Positions 34,314 through 47,880 of a DNA stretch of 64,000 nt are shown piece after piece. This stretch comes from Gnetum montanum. Its lineage: Eukaryota; Streptophyta; Gnetopsida; Gnetales; Gnetaceae. Each line of letters opens with the position of its first letter. The stretch's first letter is position 1. The stretch lies in the NCBI GenBank assembly GCA_015680685.1, contig MNCI01024031.1, positions 95,238 through 159,237 of the forward strand, read 5' to 3'. The position numbers were made by a program, and so were the translations under genes. The notes beneath the pieces were generated by a model. The model saw only the letters and a list, made by a program, of their open reading frames with translations, searched no databases and had not been told where the DNA came from.

Positions 34314-34325
34314 CTATATATTATA
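34314..34325 (+). promoter_or_regulatory. Candidate TATA box of the phosphatase gene
   Basis: CTATATATTATA lies about 30 bases before the proposed start of transcription, upstream of a good splice donor at 34389. Placement is inference. Confidence 0.4.
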
Positions 34326-34344
34326 CGGCCTAGTGTCTTGTGGG

Positions 34345-34388
34345 TTCGTCTGCAAGCAGTTGAAGGAGTATAATATTTTCGTAGATCT
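34345..34388 (+). other. Proposed 5' untranslated exon of the phosphatase gene
   Basis: GATCT is followed by the donor GTAAGTACTT at 34389. A matching acceptor, ATAAAACAG at 35156-35164, precedes the ATG exon by 27 bases. The exon start is estimated from the TATA box. Confidence 0.4.
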
Positions 34389-35191
34389 GTAAGTACTTCA
34401 TGTTCTCTGCCTGTAATAGGTATTATGAAACGTCAGGGCATTTTTGGGGATGGTATTTGAAACATACTTTTATGTATCTGTGTATTTCTGCTTCTGATCT
34501 ATGTGAAGCGTATGTTGGAATGTTTCGTGTTTGGAAGGATTGCTAGTGTTGAAACCAGTTTTGAACGTTAGATGTGCATCATGATATAGCGTCTTGTTCT
34601 TTTGCTTGTCATAGTGTCTAAGCAGGGTAGGCCGAAATTATTACTACAATGTGCAAGAAATACGGAAATATAAATTCAAATATTGCAACTGGCAGTTCTA
34701 TGTGGTAAGGAAGTATAGATAATTTAGCTGCTGAAGGATGTTTGATTGGGATGTAGAGATTGTGTGGTTTTGGTTGAAGTGTTTTCACATCCACAAGATA
34801 GATAAATATTGGTGGTCCACAGAGATTTCTATATATATTGATACTCTACTTCTATTTCCTTTTATAGCTAGACTGTTAACAGAGTAACTGATATTCAGTT
34901 GGATCTTTGAATGAAAGCCTTTTGTTTGAGAGAGTTTTCTTAATCTGCTGAATGTTGGTGCCCATTGATATTGTTAGAGTGGCTTACTGGAATTTCGCCC
35001 TAGTTATGCTCAATTCACCTTAGTGTTCTTGATAGGGTGTTAAAACAAATGTAGGCCTTTATCTGGTGTTTTGGAAGCCAAATATAATTTTAGTCAGTTT
35101 ATATAATTATTCCTTGCGTAATAATTTTATGTGCATTTCTTTCTCATGTTTTGATATAAAACAGGAAACTGATACTTAACAGTCATTGAAG

Positions 35192-38100
35192 ATGTATCTA
35201 CTAAGATCAAACTGGAGCCTTCTTTGTGTCTTATTATTTATGTCAATTTTTTCGGCTCTGGTTTCATCTCATCCTGATGATAACCAGCCACTCGCTAAAA
35301 TTGCACTGCACAAGGCATCGATTGCCATTAGCAACTCTACTAAAATGAAAGCAACTCCAACAGTTCTTGGGATAAAGGTAACAAGCCAACATGAGTTTCA
35401 TTCTTCTATTGACATGCATTCCATGTAACTATTATATTGAATTCATTCAATCAGCAGTATCTTTGGTTTTGCCTGTGATAGATTTAAAAATCTAAAATGC
35501 TGTCCATATTCTTTTGCTATAAAATGTATCACTTAAGTGAATACGATATTTCATTTTTTTTTTTTGGGTGTATTTTACCTAATTAGTTGCATACTGATAG
35601 TGATCACAGTAATTTATTTATGTACCATAAACATTGAAAGAGAAAAAAGGTATTGCTTGTAAGTTTAACAGGTATTCATCAAATACTTTTACAGAATAAT
35701 ACAATCTTGATCAGGATGCTATGAGAAATATGAAATTACCAGGCATGTGATTCCTTTTAAAGCTATACAAAAATTCACGTTGGTGAAAAATCAAGAGCTA
35801 GCCTTACACAATCTTTGCATTTTTACTGCAATTCTAAGCAAGAACATAGGTCTTAAAGGTTCCGTTAACAAGCATGGCAAATACCTTATAGATATTGACT
35901 TTACGCTTTCATGGTTTATTTTGTAATCTGTAAACCTTTTGTTGGATGCTACAACAGTTCAGAATCAATAAGACACTCGTTCAATTCAAAATATTGAATG
36001 ACTTCTGGTTTATCTAGCATATCCTACACTGAGTACAAATTATTCATGATAGGAACAACAAGTGATAACGTCAGCAATAGCAGAAAAATATTTGAGCATA
36101 ATTAAAAGAGATAGTGTGGCTCTACTTATGGGGGGCTTGTTATGGAAGACCCCCGAAAACCAAAAAATTTTATTAATAAAGAGACAATACATCCAACAGT
36201 TTTTTCCTTCATAAAATTATCATTACGCTCAGTACCAGCATGTTGCCTAATTTGCTTTAAGCATGATCTCCATAATTGCTTGCTTCCTGATTACATTGCC
36301 ACATTTGATTTTGTGTGAATCTGTCTTTGTTTCTTGTCACTGTATGGAATTTCGGGTTTCTCTGAGTTCCTCTTATAGCTTGATATTTGTGATATCAACA
36401 TCAATAAATAAAACGAAAACCTTTGCAAATGTTCAACCAGTGTTACCAGACTCGGACTCTGCGAGTCACTCGTTTTTCCGGAAATAAACCCTCTGCGAGT
36501 TACACAGAAGACACCGTCAAAACTATGGTCAACCTGTGTATTTTTCAGTTTCACCATTTGTAATCTTTTAAAATAGTCCAAATTTCAACTCGGCTCGTGG
36601 GTAGTGAGTGACTCGTTTTTTCTGAAAACCGGGAACTCTGCGAGTACTCCGAAACTCTGCGAGTCTGGTAACAATGTGTTCAAACAGGCAAACAATTCCA
36701 TTTTTGCGCATAACTCAATATGCAGTCTTAGAACGTTAATTCTAGATGATGTTATTAACCATAATTTCTCATGATTATGCTCCAAGTTTATAGGATCATT
36801 CTTGACCTGATTACAAGGAGGCACATACAGGTAAATACATTGACATAATATTTTCACGTAAAAGTTTGTTTTAACCTGGTAGTATATCTTTTGTTTGTTT
36901 TGACAGTCATATATATTATGTATTTCCTGTAAGATTTTAGTTTTCCTGTTTTTCATCATCGTTTTTCAAATTATTTATGTAGGGAGAAACGAGTGAGTGG
37001 GTCACAGTGCAATTTCAATCGTACTCACCCGCATCGTCGGATTGGATAGGAGTCTTCTCACCTGCAAATTTAGAGTAAAGAAAATATTTATCTGCATAAA
37101 GAATGAAGCTGTAGAAATTTTTTGAAGCTTAACAAGTTTAATGGAAATTCTTAAAGATTCGTTACATTAGCGCTTAGCTTGTAAAATTAATTGTTTTCTA
37201 CATCTATGGACTGACATGTGATCATCATAATCACTTGCAAACTTGTTGCAAACAAAAATCTACAGTTTTATTTATAATGTATATGCTGTTATTCTCTGGA
37301 TTGAATTCTGCCAAAAATTCTGCAGTGCCTCCATCTGTATTGAGGATAGCACAGCAACAAGGGTTCAATATCCAAAGTTGTGTACAGCCCCTATCAAGGT
37401 AAGCATAATTTATCTGTAGAAGGGACTGAATGCTCTGGTTAGATAAGAAGGTCTATGTTTACATAATAGTATCAGCGTTTGAAGATTATTAAATAGACAG
37501 TTGATGTTAATTAGAAACCTGTTCAAACTTTTATTCTTGCAGTATCAGTACGCAAATTATTCAAACAAAAACTACATAAATATTGGACGTGGCTCTTTAA
37601 AGTTCAATTTGATCAATCAGCGATATGATTTTGCCTTTGCACTCTTTTCTGGTGGTCTGACAGAGGTAAGTTTTAATATTTATTACTTTTTCAGTATATT
37701 CAATTATATAAATCTTTACATGGGAAAATATCTAAATTATTTATTCGAGAATAGAAAAATTAATGAAAACATTCAATGTTCTACTTTTATCACATTCAAT
37801 GATTCTATTGCATCACCAAAATAAAATATAGTTTTTTAATTTCTGAGAAAAGAGACCATAAGCAATAAGCTCATAACTATTCTTTTGAATGGTATCATTA
37901 AAGGTGAATTGTGCTTTATCTATTGTTAATAGCTTCACAATAGACTTGCAGGTGAGTCTCAAAACCTAACTTGGAATGCCAACTGTTTTAAATTACGTAG
38001 TTTTTGATCCCCTCCCGCGCCCAAAAAAAAGGTTGAAAATTGGTGTCAAAATGTGGCTGATGAAAACCAGCTTTTAAACTTGAAATAGCATAATTTTTGA

Positions 38101-41100
38101 AGACAATAATCGATATATTTTTTGTAAATGCCCATTGATCATTTTGGATACTTGTTCATATCAATTATCGATTAATTGAATAGAAATTGCAGAGACATGA
38201 ACATTATCCATGCTCTAAATATTATGTTCTTAATTACATCAGAAACATTGGTAAATGGGAAAAATTCATACGCAAAGATTTATCATATAAAATTTTCACT
38301 TTTCTTTGGGGTAGATTAAAATATGACATATAATGTGCTATTTTGGTTATAAATGCTTGTCATTTATCAATGGAAAATGCCTTATGTCTTTTTCTATGTA
38401 TAAATTTGGGTATGCAAGGTTGAAAGTGTATATATTTTTATTTCTGTTTTCAAAGGATAGTAATATTTGCAGCTAAGTTTTTTATTTTTATTTTGATGTC
38501 ATTTTGCTTTATTTTGATTAAATTCTCTTGTTTTCTGGACAACAGCCAGTTTTGAAGGCAATATCAAACAAAATTAGCTTTTTAAATCCAAAGGCACCTG
38601 TTTATCCTCGTCTAGCCCAGGGAAAGCAATGGGATGAAGTAAGAACTACACAACTTGTAATTGCTTACGTTGTTTTTCCATAAATAGCTGAATGCTTCTT
38701 TGCACAGAAAGTAGTAATTCTAAGTTTGTTATTTCAGCTTTTTCCAAAGAAGGAAAAAGGCAAATTTTAAAGCACTTAGATATTTTTAGTAGAAAACAAG
38801 TGAGGAACCAAACTTTTTTTGTTCATTAGGTACAGTGTTATTGTTTCTTGAGGTCAAGCATTATGTTTAGCATGTGTTGGACACACTTTATGATCAAGCG
38901 ATATAGTACATGCATGTACCTTGCAATGTTGTAAATAACTGAAAACTTTGTTTGTTTGCATATCGTCAACTAAACTCCTGCCTATTTGATTTGTAATTTC
39001 AAAGACTGCTATTTAATTTTCATGTTTAATATTCCAGCATGAAGTTTTAAGCCGGCTGGGCTTATTACAGTTCCACTTTGTTTTTTGTATTGATGTATCA
39101 TATACCAACTACTCCAGCCTTGCAATTCTTTTCTGACTAATGCAACCCAAGCACAGTATAATCCAGCTTTTGATTATCTTTTCAAAAACTCATGTAGACT
39201 GCTACCTACAATGCTTTGAGGCTAGTTATCCGCAGTAGCAGTTATGATGTATTTGTATAGATTACTGCAGTCAGGAAACTCGGAAAACATAAAATGATAT
39301 GAAAATTAAAATGACAGCCTGCAAATTGACATTCAAATCCCATATTATTTACAGGGTGAAAGCTAAGTGCCTAGTCACAACTGGCTGATACGGGCATGGA
39401 GAGACTGATGAAAACATGTCTCATATTAATGATATTGAACACCTATATATAATGTTAATATTTCTAGCATTATGAATTTCAACTTCCAAAACAAAATGGA
39501 AATATGCAATGCACAGAAAAGCATAAAGGCTATTGATTACATTTTAATATTTTTTTTAAAAATTTCATAAGAAAATGTTTTCCCCATTTTTTCAAAAATA
39601 TAAGAAATGAATTATTTTATTATTTTGGCTTCTATTACCATTTGGCTTTTGGCTTTTGGCTTTTGTTATTGTTTGGCAGTTGGCACATCACTTGTTCAAG
39701 CGCTGAATATAGTAAATACTGCTCAAGGCATATTTTGTTCTATTGTTGTAATAGTTAAAGAAACTGCATGAGATAGTATCTACGAGAATTTTTCTTTACA
39801 TTTTTTCGGGGTGGGGGGATCATTATTAGATTTATATTTCGGATTTTGCTCATAAAATATATTACTTTTACTTTCTGAAGTAAGAACATGCTGTAAGTAT
39901 ACATTTTTACCTTACTTCCAAAGATTATGGCACTCAGTCTACAATTTAACGTCTTGCAGATGACTGTCACTTGGACTAGTGGTTATGATATCAGTGAAGC
40001 CACACCTCTTGTTGCATGGGGTTTAGACAAGGAAAGCCTGACGTTTTTGGCGGCAGCAGGAACAGAAACATACACTCGTAGTAGCATGTGTGGTAATTGT
40101 GGACTCCAAATTCTTTTCTTCTGTTATACACAGATGTTTCAAATATTGCTTTTTTAATATCCATGTCATAATTATATTAACTGAAAACCTCATGACATCG
40201 ATGACATAGAAAATATTAAAAGAAAATTTATTTACAAAGATTTTAAAGGTTTATGAACTAAAATTTTTACTTGCGTCCACTAAGACTCTTTGGATCTGTG
40301 AGACCAATTTTATAATTCCTTTTACATAATTTTTTAAATTTAATTTATAACTCAGTGCTGCATAGTAGAATCAAGCATGTGACCAAGAGTTACCAAGTCA
40401 AGACCCTTACCACTAGGATAGGACCCATCAAATATATGAATTTAAGTATATAACAGCTCCACGGAAAACCTCACAAACAAAAAATTTGTTCATCAAAGGT
40501 AGATGTTTATTTCCAATGCCTTACAGTATTTAGTAATATATGCATCTTGAACAACTGTTTTTGTTCAAGCTATTTCACCTTTAATGCATGCTGAGTAAAG
40601 GTTTGTTACAAATTAGTAATTAAAATTTCAAATTGTTTTAAATTAAGTTCCACGTCCATAATTACAATGATTGTAAAAGGAATAATCTGAAAAATGTGTA
40701 AAATATGTTCATAATAGAAGCTATTTTCAATTTCAATATAAATGCTGGTTTTCAGAGGAAATGCAATGCAAGATATCAACAATGATAGAAATTGAAAAGA
40801 ATCAGCGAACAAGTGTATGTCTAGTACTAGTTATTAAGTAATTTACAAATTTTTTTATCAATGCATTCAGTAGAAGACAACATAATGGAAGATTTGATGT
40901 CACTGTCCTAGCTTCCAACATGGTTTCCATCCTTTCCTATCTGTGTATGAAATAATATTCTAATGTAAAAGGAGGATACCTAACATGTTGCATTGACAGG
41001 TCCACCTGCTCGTAGTGTTGGCTGGAGAGATCCTGGATATATACACACCAGCTTCTTAAAAAATTTATGGCCAAACAATAGGTAAAAAGTTTTTATTTTA

Positions 41101-44100
41101 GAATTCTTTTCTAGCACAAAGGATGACTTGATAGTGGCCTAATCTAAATTGCTTTCAGTAGCTGCTGCAAGTGCAATTTATATGCAAAACACTATCTAAT
41201 GAAATTGTCTGATTATTGTTGCTGTAAAGATATTATTACAAGGTTGGCCATCTTCTAGTTGATGGTTCATATGTTTGGGGACCGTTATATTCCTTTAGAG
41301 CATCGCCCTACCCTGGCCAAGATTCATTGCAGCGTGTGATTGTTATGGGTGACATGGGAAAGGTAATTAAGTTTTTGCAGTTCTGGTATGCTTTCTAACA
41401 TGTTTAAGTCTGTAGATTTAAATTCCCTCTTGTTGGAATACTGAAATCTCATACGTTTTTTTAATTGAGACTAAAATCATCAAAATATGTATTTAACAAA
41501 TAAATTATTTATCACAACATTTTCATATCAGGAATGAAATAGCACCAAAAAATGTGCTTTATAAAAAACTTGCATACTATCAATCTTGCTGGAAATACTA
41601 TGTAAATAGGTTTAATAGCATAAAAATGACATGTTTATTTTCCGAGTTTGACTACTAGTTGAAATTCATCGTGCAAAAACATCCATTATTATATAATATA
41701 CCCAATAATGTTATTTGCTTTAAATAAACGAAGACATTGAAAAAAGCAAATACCAAATTCCATTTCTATTGAGAAATCTAATTTTTCCTGCACAAATGCT
41801 TTTGCAGATGACATAGGAAACACTAGTGAATTCCCACTAATGTCGAAAACCCGAAAATATATTTATGCTGCAAAAGTGTTTTTGCAGATAACAAAAGCAA
41901 AATTAGTGAATTCCTGTTTTCCACTATTGTTGAAGAGCTCTAAATCTCAACTGTAAATTCCTAATTTTTGCTGCACAAATGCATACCCAGCTAGATTCAG
42001 CCTTGAAAATCTCCTATTTTTGTGTAATAGCACCATACTACGAAACTACGAATCCTCTGCCGTTGTAAAGTTGTAATTTTCAACTGCAAAATATTAATTT
42101 CTTAAAAACCACATCATCTGTCACACCCTTTTGTTCATAGACTTCCAAAGTCCCACTAACTTCACATTGAATGTTTTTTAATGTCTTGATGTTAAATATG
42201 GGAATGAAATATATAATAGAATATTTGAAGAAATCCTAAGGTATATATATTCTTAGGATAGCTCAAACCCAACCTGCCCTTCTCCCGTCCCTGGGCCACT
42301 TCCACAACCCCATGTTCCTGACCCTCTTCCCGCAAAAGCCAACAGCATTTTCATGAAAATTGAAAATATAAAATACATTTTTATTTCCCAAAGACAGTGA
42401 AATGGTTGTCAGTTTACAGCACAGAACTGGTTTCCTTTTGGTCAATGCCATGTACTTCTTTTTTAGTAAATCACATTTCCTCCTGCTTAGGAATCGGAAG
42501 AATCCAAATAGCTGTGGACTATAATTGTATTTTACTGTGAGTTGTGATAAGTCAAACATTTATGAATATTGCTATTGTCATGAAAACTTTTTGATAATCG
42601 AAACAGCATCTTCATACAAATTATGTTTTAATGAAGGCTGAGCGTGATGGCTCCAATGAGTATGATAACTACCAACCAGGGTCCCTTAACACCACAGACA
42701 GGCTCATTGAAGATTTGGAAAATTATGATATAGTAATGCACATTGGGGACTTGTCATATGCAAATGGGTACGTTTCTCAATGGGATCAATTTACTGCACA
42801 AATAGAGCCAATTGCTGCACGTGTTCCATACATGGTTGCCAGGTATTACTTTCTTTAAGTCATCTGTAAGATTATTACAAATCATCAACAAGGTTAAAGA
42901 TACTATGCTGGCAGAGTGTTCTATACATTCGCTTTAAATGAAATCACAATTATTGTCATGCCTTTTACAGTGGAAATCATGAACGTGATTGGCCTGGGTC
43001 AGGCTCATTTTACCAAAATCAAGATTCAGGTGGAGAATGTGGGGTACCAACTGAAACTCTCTTCTTTGTTCCTGCAAAGAACAGGGAAAAATTTTGGTAA
43101 GAGCATTTTCTCATTGAGAGTGCACAAAAACATCTTTTTAATATTACAGTTGTTCCTGATAATTTGTTTCATTAAAAGCCGCTTTCTGAGGGATAATTAT
43201 CATGTTATGAGCAAGTTTTAGGGCAAATCCATTTGTTGCAGCAGAGGACCTGGCAACAATGTACATCTTGATGAGTGTTAAAAGTAGACAGTGGTCTCCA
43301 AAAGTATTGGCAATTTCTTGCAAAATATGAGCACGTGTTGGTTGTTTAAAGCAAAGACGATGATACATTAATTCATAGTCAAGTTTGCCTAATGTGGTGC
43401 TTGTTGGTTTTGATGAGGTTTTGGATGTGACATAAACCTCAACACATTAGAATCGGGGTTTTCGTGTTCTTAGTTTGTGTGTAACTCTAATAAGATAGAC
43501 ACCTATGCCTTTTCTGTTTGAACCTGGACCATGTAATCAATCTTAATTTCCTTTCAGTAAGGGTAAATATGTTATTCAATTGTTCATATGTTGAACCAGA
43601 ATTTCATGTCTAATAACTGTAATTTAACAATAGCCTGTTCCTTGTTTAGGTATTCAACCGATTACGGCATGTTTCACTTCTGTGTTGCTGATTCAGAACA
43701 TGATTGGCGGGCAGGAACAGAACAGTATAAGTTTATAGAGGAGTGTCTGGCAAGTGCTGATAGACAAAAGCAGCCTTGGTTAATATTCATAGCACACCGT
43801 GTTCTGGGTTATTCTTCTAATGCCTGGTATGCAAAAGAAGGCTCATTTGAGGAACCAATGGGAAGAGAGAGCCTGCAGCACCTCTGGCAAAAATACAGGG
43901 TTGATATTGCATTCTTTGGTCATGTTCATAACTATGAACGGACGTGTCCTATTTATGAGGTATGCACTTTTTCCTTTTAAAAGGTGCCTATATCTAACTT
44001 AAGATGCTTTTTATAAAATGCTCATTTTTTATTGTGTTTTTTTAATATGCTTCTCTGGCAAATGTATATTTTATTTCCTTAAATATTAGTTGTGTTCCTG

Positions 44101-44442
44101 GTCACTTATTGGATTGCCATTTGACTATTGTAGAACATATGTGTGAGTGATGAAAAATCACATTATTCTGGTACCTTCAATGCAACTATCCATGTGGTTG
44201 CTGGTGGTGGGGGTTGTCATCTGAGTGAGTTTACCACATTGAAGACAAGTTGGAGTGTGTTCCAAGACTATGATTTTGGATTTGTGAAATTGACTGCGTT
44301 CAACCATTCAATGCTTCTCTTTGAGTACAAGAAAAGTAGAGATGGTAGGGTATATGATCAATTCTGGATTTCTAGAGAATACAGGGACGTATCAGGCTGC
44401 GACACTCTCACAAACTGTCCACCATACACGTTAGCAACGTGA
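35192..44442 (+). CDS. Purple acid phosphatase, plant high-molecular-weight type (PAP1/PAP24/PAP27-like), 12 coding exons
   Basis: Metallophosphatase hydrolysing phosphate esters, probably secreted. Coding exons: 35192-35377, 36983-37074, 37326-37398, 37543-37665, 38546-38638, 39960-40092, 41000-41081, 41230-41362, 42637-42842, 42971-43096, 43650-43959, 44134-44442. All introns are GT-AG and phases fit, giving 621 residues without a stop, near the usual 610-620. Residues 1-25 form a signal peptide (hydrophobic LLCVLLFMSIFSALVSS). A fibronectin-like N-terminal part (about 60-290) precedes the catalytic domain with GDMG 301-304, GDLSY 342-346, GNHE 375-378, FIAH 462-465 and GHVH 506-509. All seven metal ligands are therefore present: D302, D343, Y346, N376, H465, H507, H509. 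I chose the ATG at 35192 because it directly starts the signal peptide; a TTG two codons upstream is unlikely. Arabidopsis relatives are often labelled 'probable inactive', which this sequence does not itself support. Confidence 0.95.
36431..36688. mobile_element. Small terminal-inverted-repeat DNA element (MITE) in intron 1 of the phosphatase gene
   Basis: TGTTACCAGACTCG at 36441 is inverted at 36660-36673 (CGAGTCTGGTAACA). Inside, CTCTGCGAGT recurs near both ends, so the inverted homology extends further inwards (CACTCGTTTTT near both ends). Flanks GTTCAACCAG (36431) and GTTCAAACAG (36679) differ by one base and may be the target duplication, in which case five extra bases belong to the right end. 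About 235 bases, no coding. hAT- or Mutator-like; the duplication length does not settle which. Confidence 0.65.
39640..39666 (+). repeat. Short tandem repeat in intron 5 of the phosphatase gene
   Basis: Three copies of the 9-base unit TTTGGCTTT/TTGGCTTTT. Confidence 0.7.
40345..40430 (-). mobile_element. SINE fragment in intron 6 of the phosphatase gene
   Basis: The minus strand reads ATCCTAGTGGTAAGGGTCTT, then TTGGTAACTC, then CATGCTTGATTCTACT, matching in order the A-box and B-box regions of the SINE at 31685 and 46830. The 3' part is missing. It lies antisense to the gene. Confidence 0.5.
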
Positions 44443-44554
44443 TGTTAAGTAACTCAATTGGATGTGGAGTTTTCTTATTCTCACATTTATCAGTGCTCAT
44501 ATGTATTTTTGTTGAAAAATGGAATGTTCTATTTCCAAGGTGGCTTATAGCAAT

Positions 44555-44560
44555 AATAAA
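44555..44560 (+). terminator. Candidate polyadenylation signal of the phosphatase gene
   Basis: AATAAA 113 bases after the stop codon, in T- and A-rich sequence. Confidence 0.45.
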
Positions 44561-44599
44561 AGAGTGTTTATCGGCCACAGAATGTAATGTTAATAATAA

Positions 44600-45427
44600 T
44601 GGGCCATCTGTAATTGTTATGCATGTGTTGTGTTGAAGAGTATGGAGCACTTTACAACCCTTATCCTTCAGAATTTCCATCCTTTCCCAGAATTCCAATG
44701 TCTTTTTTCATCAGCAGCAACGGCACACATGCACGGACATAACTTTTGCTTAGTCATTTGTTTTGAAAGTATCAATATGGACGTTGAAAGTCAATTTCAA
44801 AAGTCAACCGTAAACCTTGGGATATTTTAAATTTCTTAGAATTTTTGCCGACTTTGTCATATACAATAAATAAATAATTGTCATCATAATGTAAACTTTT
44901 TCATAAGAATTATCATGTGAGATAAATCAGTAGTTGGTTTCTTGCCAAAAAAAAAAAAAACTATAATTTTTACTTTTATTTACCGAGTCCCTTTGAACCT
45001 AATGGATAGGTTTTTTACATATTTTTTTTTAATTGCTACCCAATAGAATTGAAAGAGTGACATCAAGTTACCAAGCCATGGTGGGGAGTGGTGGGCATGT
45101 CAAAGTCCAAAAAATTGAATAAAAATTAGTTTAAAAATTCTAAGTATATCAAATCAATAAATAGATAGCTTAAAGCAAAAAAATGAATGGCTTTAAGATG
45201 TCTTTTTAGGTTTTTATCCTTAGAACCAATTTTGAGAAACCTTCTCTCTAAAGTAAGAAAGGGAACCAGCTTTGCCTTGCCTTTATGTAGAAACATCTTC
45301 ACATATTTTCACTTCTTACTAAGGGGTTTCCTGTAAAGAGAGTGAACTTTTTGTAAAGACAAGAAAACATCAATTAAAAATAATGAACAAATAGCAACGA
45401 AAACTGAAAACTTCCCATACTTGAACC

Positions 45428-45464
<37 letters not shown>

Positions 45465-46829
45465 AAGAAACAAATTAATTGTTTAGCTTTCATTGAAAGT
45501 TTTTTCTTTTCTTTTTCTTAATGTTGGCTTAAAGCTATAACTAAACAGCGAGATCTTTGAGAATTTGAGAGTTGACTCCTAAAGAAAGGTTATAGTTGTG
45601 CTTTTGTTGTATAGTGTATCTTCTAAATAGAATAGAGAACAAGCAACCAATGACACTTCCAAATGCAAAGAAATGAAGTAGACAATGTAGGTTGATTACC
45701 AAAAAATGATATCATTGATGCTTGGTTAAAAGTTACAAATTCTAGATATCCATTTCCAAGTATACTATGTAACAAAATACTCAAAAGAAAAACAATGTCA
45801 CTTCCACAAAGAAAACATTGAGAAACAATTCTCATATGTTTAAGATCAGTGTCAATAGAAAAAACTTGGATGAATCAGACACCATAAAAAATACGAATTT
45901 TCGTAAAGGTAGGAGCTCTTCAAATATTTTCCATTTTCTTCATACAATAGTGTTGTGATAATTGCATATTTAAGGACTTATTAAAATTGTTATAAATAAA
46001 ATCATTCTTTATAATATTCTGGTATGTAACTTAAAATTGTATGCAAAACTTAATGTAAACTATTGTTAACTTTAAATAAGTTCTCAAGATTAGAAATTCA
46101 TTTTTCAAATTTTTTTCTCTTCTTATTTAGACCATAGAGGATAGAAGCCTCCTTCTATGCAATCCATCTATCATGCATACATAGAAAATTACAATGATAC
46201 CAAATTTTTTCCAAGTGTTACACAATTTAGATGAATTAGTATCTCAAGCTCCTTCATTTTTTTTCAAAGAAAGGTCACTATGAACTAATTTGCTTAAGTA
46301 TATTGTTTGAAATTGTGATATGATTATAATTTTAATACTTGCTAAACTTGCACCATATTTCCTTTTTTTTTAAGAATTAGAAAATCAAGAAAACAAATGT
46401 CCTAGGGAAAAAGAAGACAGTAAAGAATGTTATTAGAAGATCAATTGACTATTATGACGACAATTCTTTATTTTCCATGACAAAATGCAACCAACTAGTA
46501 GTTGGCCTCTTGGCCAAAATGATAGATGATGCAAATTTTCCAAAATTATTAATTATATTACATATTAAGGCACCTCTACCTTTTGCAAAATCAAGGGAGA
46601 TTTATTATTATTATTTGAATTACAAACCATGCCCACATAAAATTACTTGGAATTAACCCCTAGGTAACGAGTCCCTCAAGGTTATTTTGTTAACTATTAT
46701 GACAAACTTTGATTAGAATTTTATAACTTAGCATTACTTACCAAAATCAAACTTGTAACTTGGAACTTTCAATTAAGAGTCTTATTACTGGCTAACACCT
46801 TATTCATAGTTTGGTCTTCAAAAAAACGA
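44600..46829. other. Intergenic spacer with a (TA)n microsatellite
   Basis: AT-rich and without coding signal. A perfect (TA)n run occupies 45432-45461. A G-rich segment at 45080-45100 may belong to another decayed SINE (minus CTTGGTAACTTGATG), but too little remains to be sure. Confidence 0.6.
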
Positions 46830-46962
46830 GGTGTTAGCTTAGTGGTAAAACTTTTAGTTTGGTAACTTCAAGTTATAAGTTTGATTATGGTAAATTTTTA
46901 ATTCAATTATATGTCTTAAGGTAAATATTGTTTAAAAAAATGTTTCAAGTTCTAATACCCCA
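46830..46962 (+). mobile_element. tRNA-derived SINE, second copy
   Basis: GGTGTTAGCTTAGTGGTAAAAC (A-box) is followed by TAAGTTTGATTATGGT (decayed B-box) and the family 3' end TTTCAAGTTCTAATACCCC. The flanks (CATAGTTTGGTCTTC and CATAACATGGTCCTTGG) are only weakly alike, so the duplication is decayed. Confidence 0.6.
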
Positions 46963-47880
46963 TAACATGGTCCTTGGAATTGATATTTTTATCTTAAATT
47001 AAATTTCACAAGGCAAGACATGGAAATCAACAGAGCCTCCATGTACAGTAATTAATTTTGAATGTATGCACATTTATCTACCCTTTTATAACTCTTTTCT
47101 TAAAAGGGAAAGAATTATTTTTCCCAAATGTCTTCTTTCCATGAGCTACTACTACAAAAAAGGTGAAAAAAGAAGTTTAAATATTAAAAATGTATATAGT
47201 GACATTGTGATAAATGCTTTCTTTTTATTTTTTATTTTATAACATAGACATCATAGAGAAGAAAAATATAACTTTCCAAAATGCTTCAAACCTAGATTTA
47301 ACATCAACGGTACTAAGAAGATTGTAAAAGACAATAGTTGAGGTTGTGGCCTATAAATTGACACCTATACTAAAGCCAAAATAATAATACTCTACCAATA
47401 ATTTAATAGCAAAGGATAATGTAATTTGTAACATGCTTACATAGGATAAGCTTAGAAACTATTCAAAATAAAGACAACATCTTAGTGAAGGAGAACAAAT
47501 GGAGCTTCACTACCATTAAGTAGCTAAAGAAGAAGAACATATTTATTTTAAATTGTAGAAGGTTCACCATTGTCAAGAAGTTGATGCTAGAGGGAGAGAT
47601 AGATAGTAGGAAAAACAACAGTAGCTAAAAGAGAAACTTGGTAGTCCTTGAATAGATACTCATTTCATTTCTTTCAAATAAGAAAAATAAATTCAAAAAT
47701 ATCAAAATTTTCTGTAGGATTCAAGGTAGTAGCTAAAATATAATCAGTAAGAGTAGAAGGTAACCTAGACATAAAAAATGTTCATCCAAACACAAGAGAC
47801 ATCATAGAATTTATTCTTGGGAAATTCAAAATTAACTATAAAAAACATTCTAAAGAATCACAAAAAGAAAATCGAGTAGT
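46963..47880. other. Spacer, no gene seen
   Basis: AT-rich; it may hold the decayed 3' end of the LINE to the right, but I cannot show this. Confidence 0.4.

Noticed and set aside
34102-34392. Plus-strand 96-residue frame upstream of the phosphatase
   Set aside because: It overlaps the candidate TATA box and 5' untranslated exon, and shows no family features.
36127-36157. GGGGGG ... CCCCC inverted run in intron 1 as a regulatory hairpin
   Set aside because: Too short and isolated; no conserved context.
36291-36959. Minus-strand frames of 96 and 124 residues
   Set aside because: They lie inside intron 1 of the phosphatase gene and partly within the MITE; no domain.
45080-45110. Possible fourth SINE copy
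   Set aside because: Only about 15 bases match the family; insufficient.
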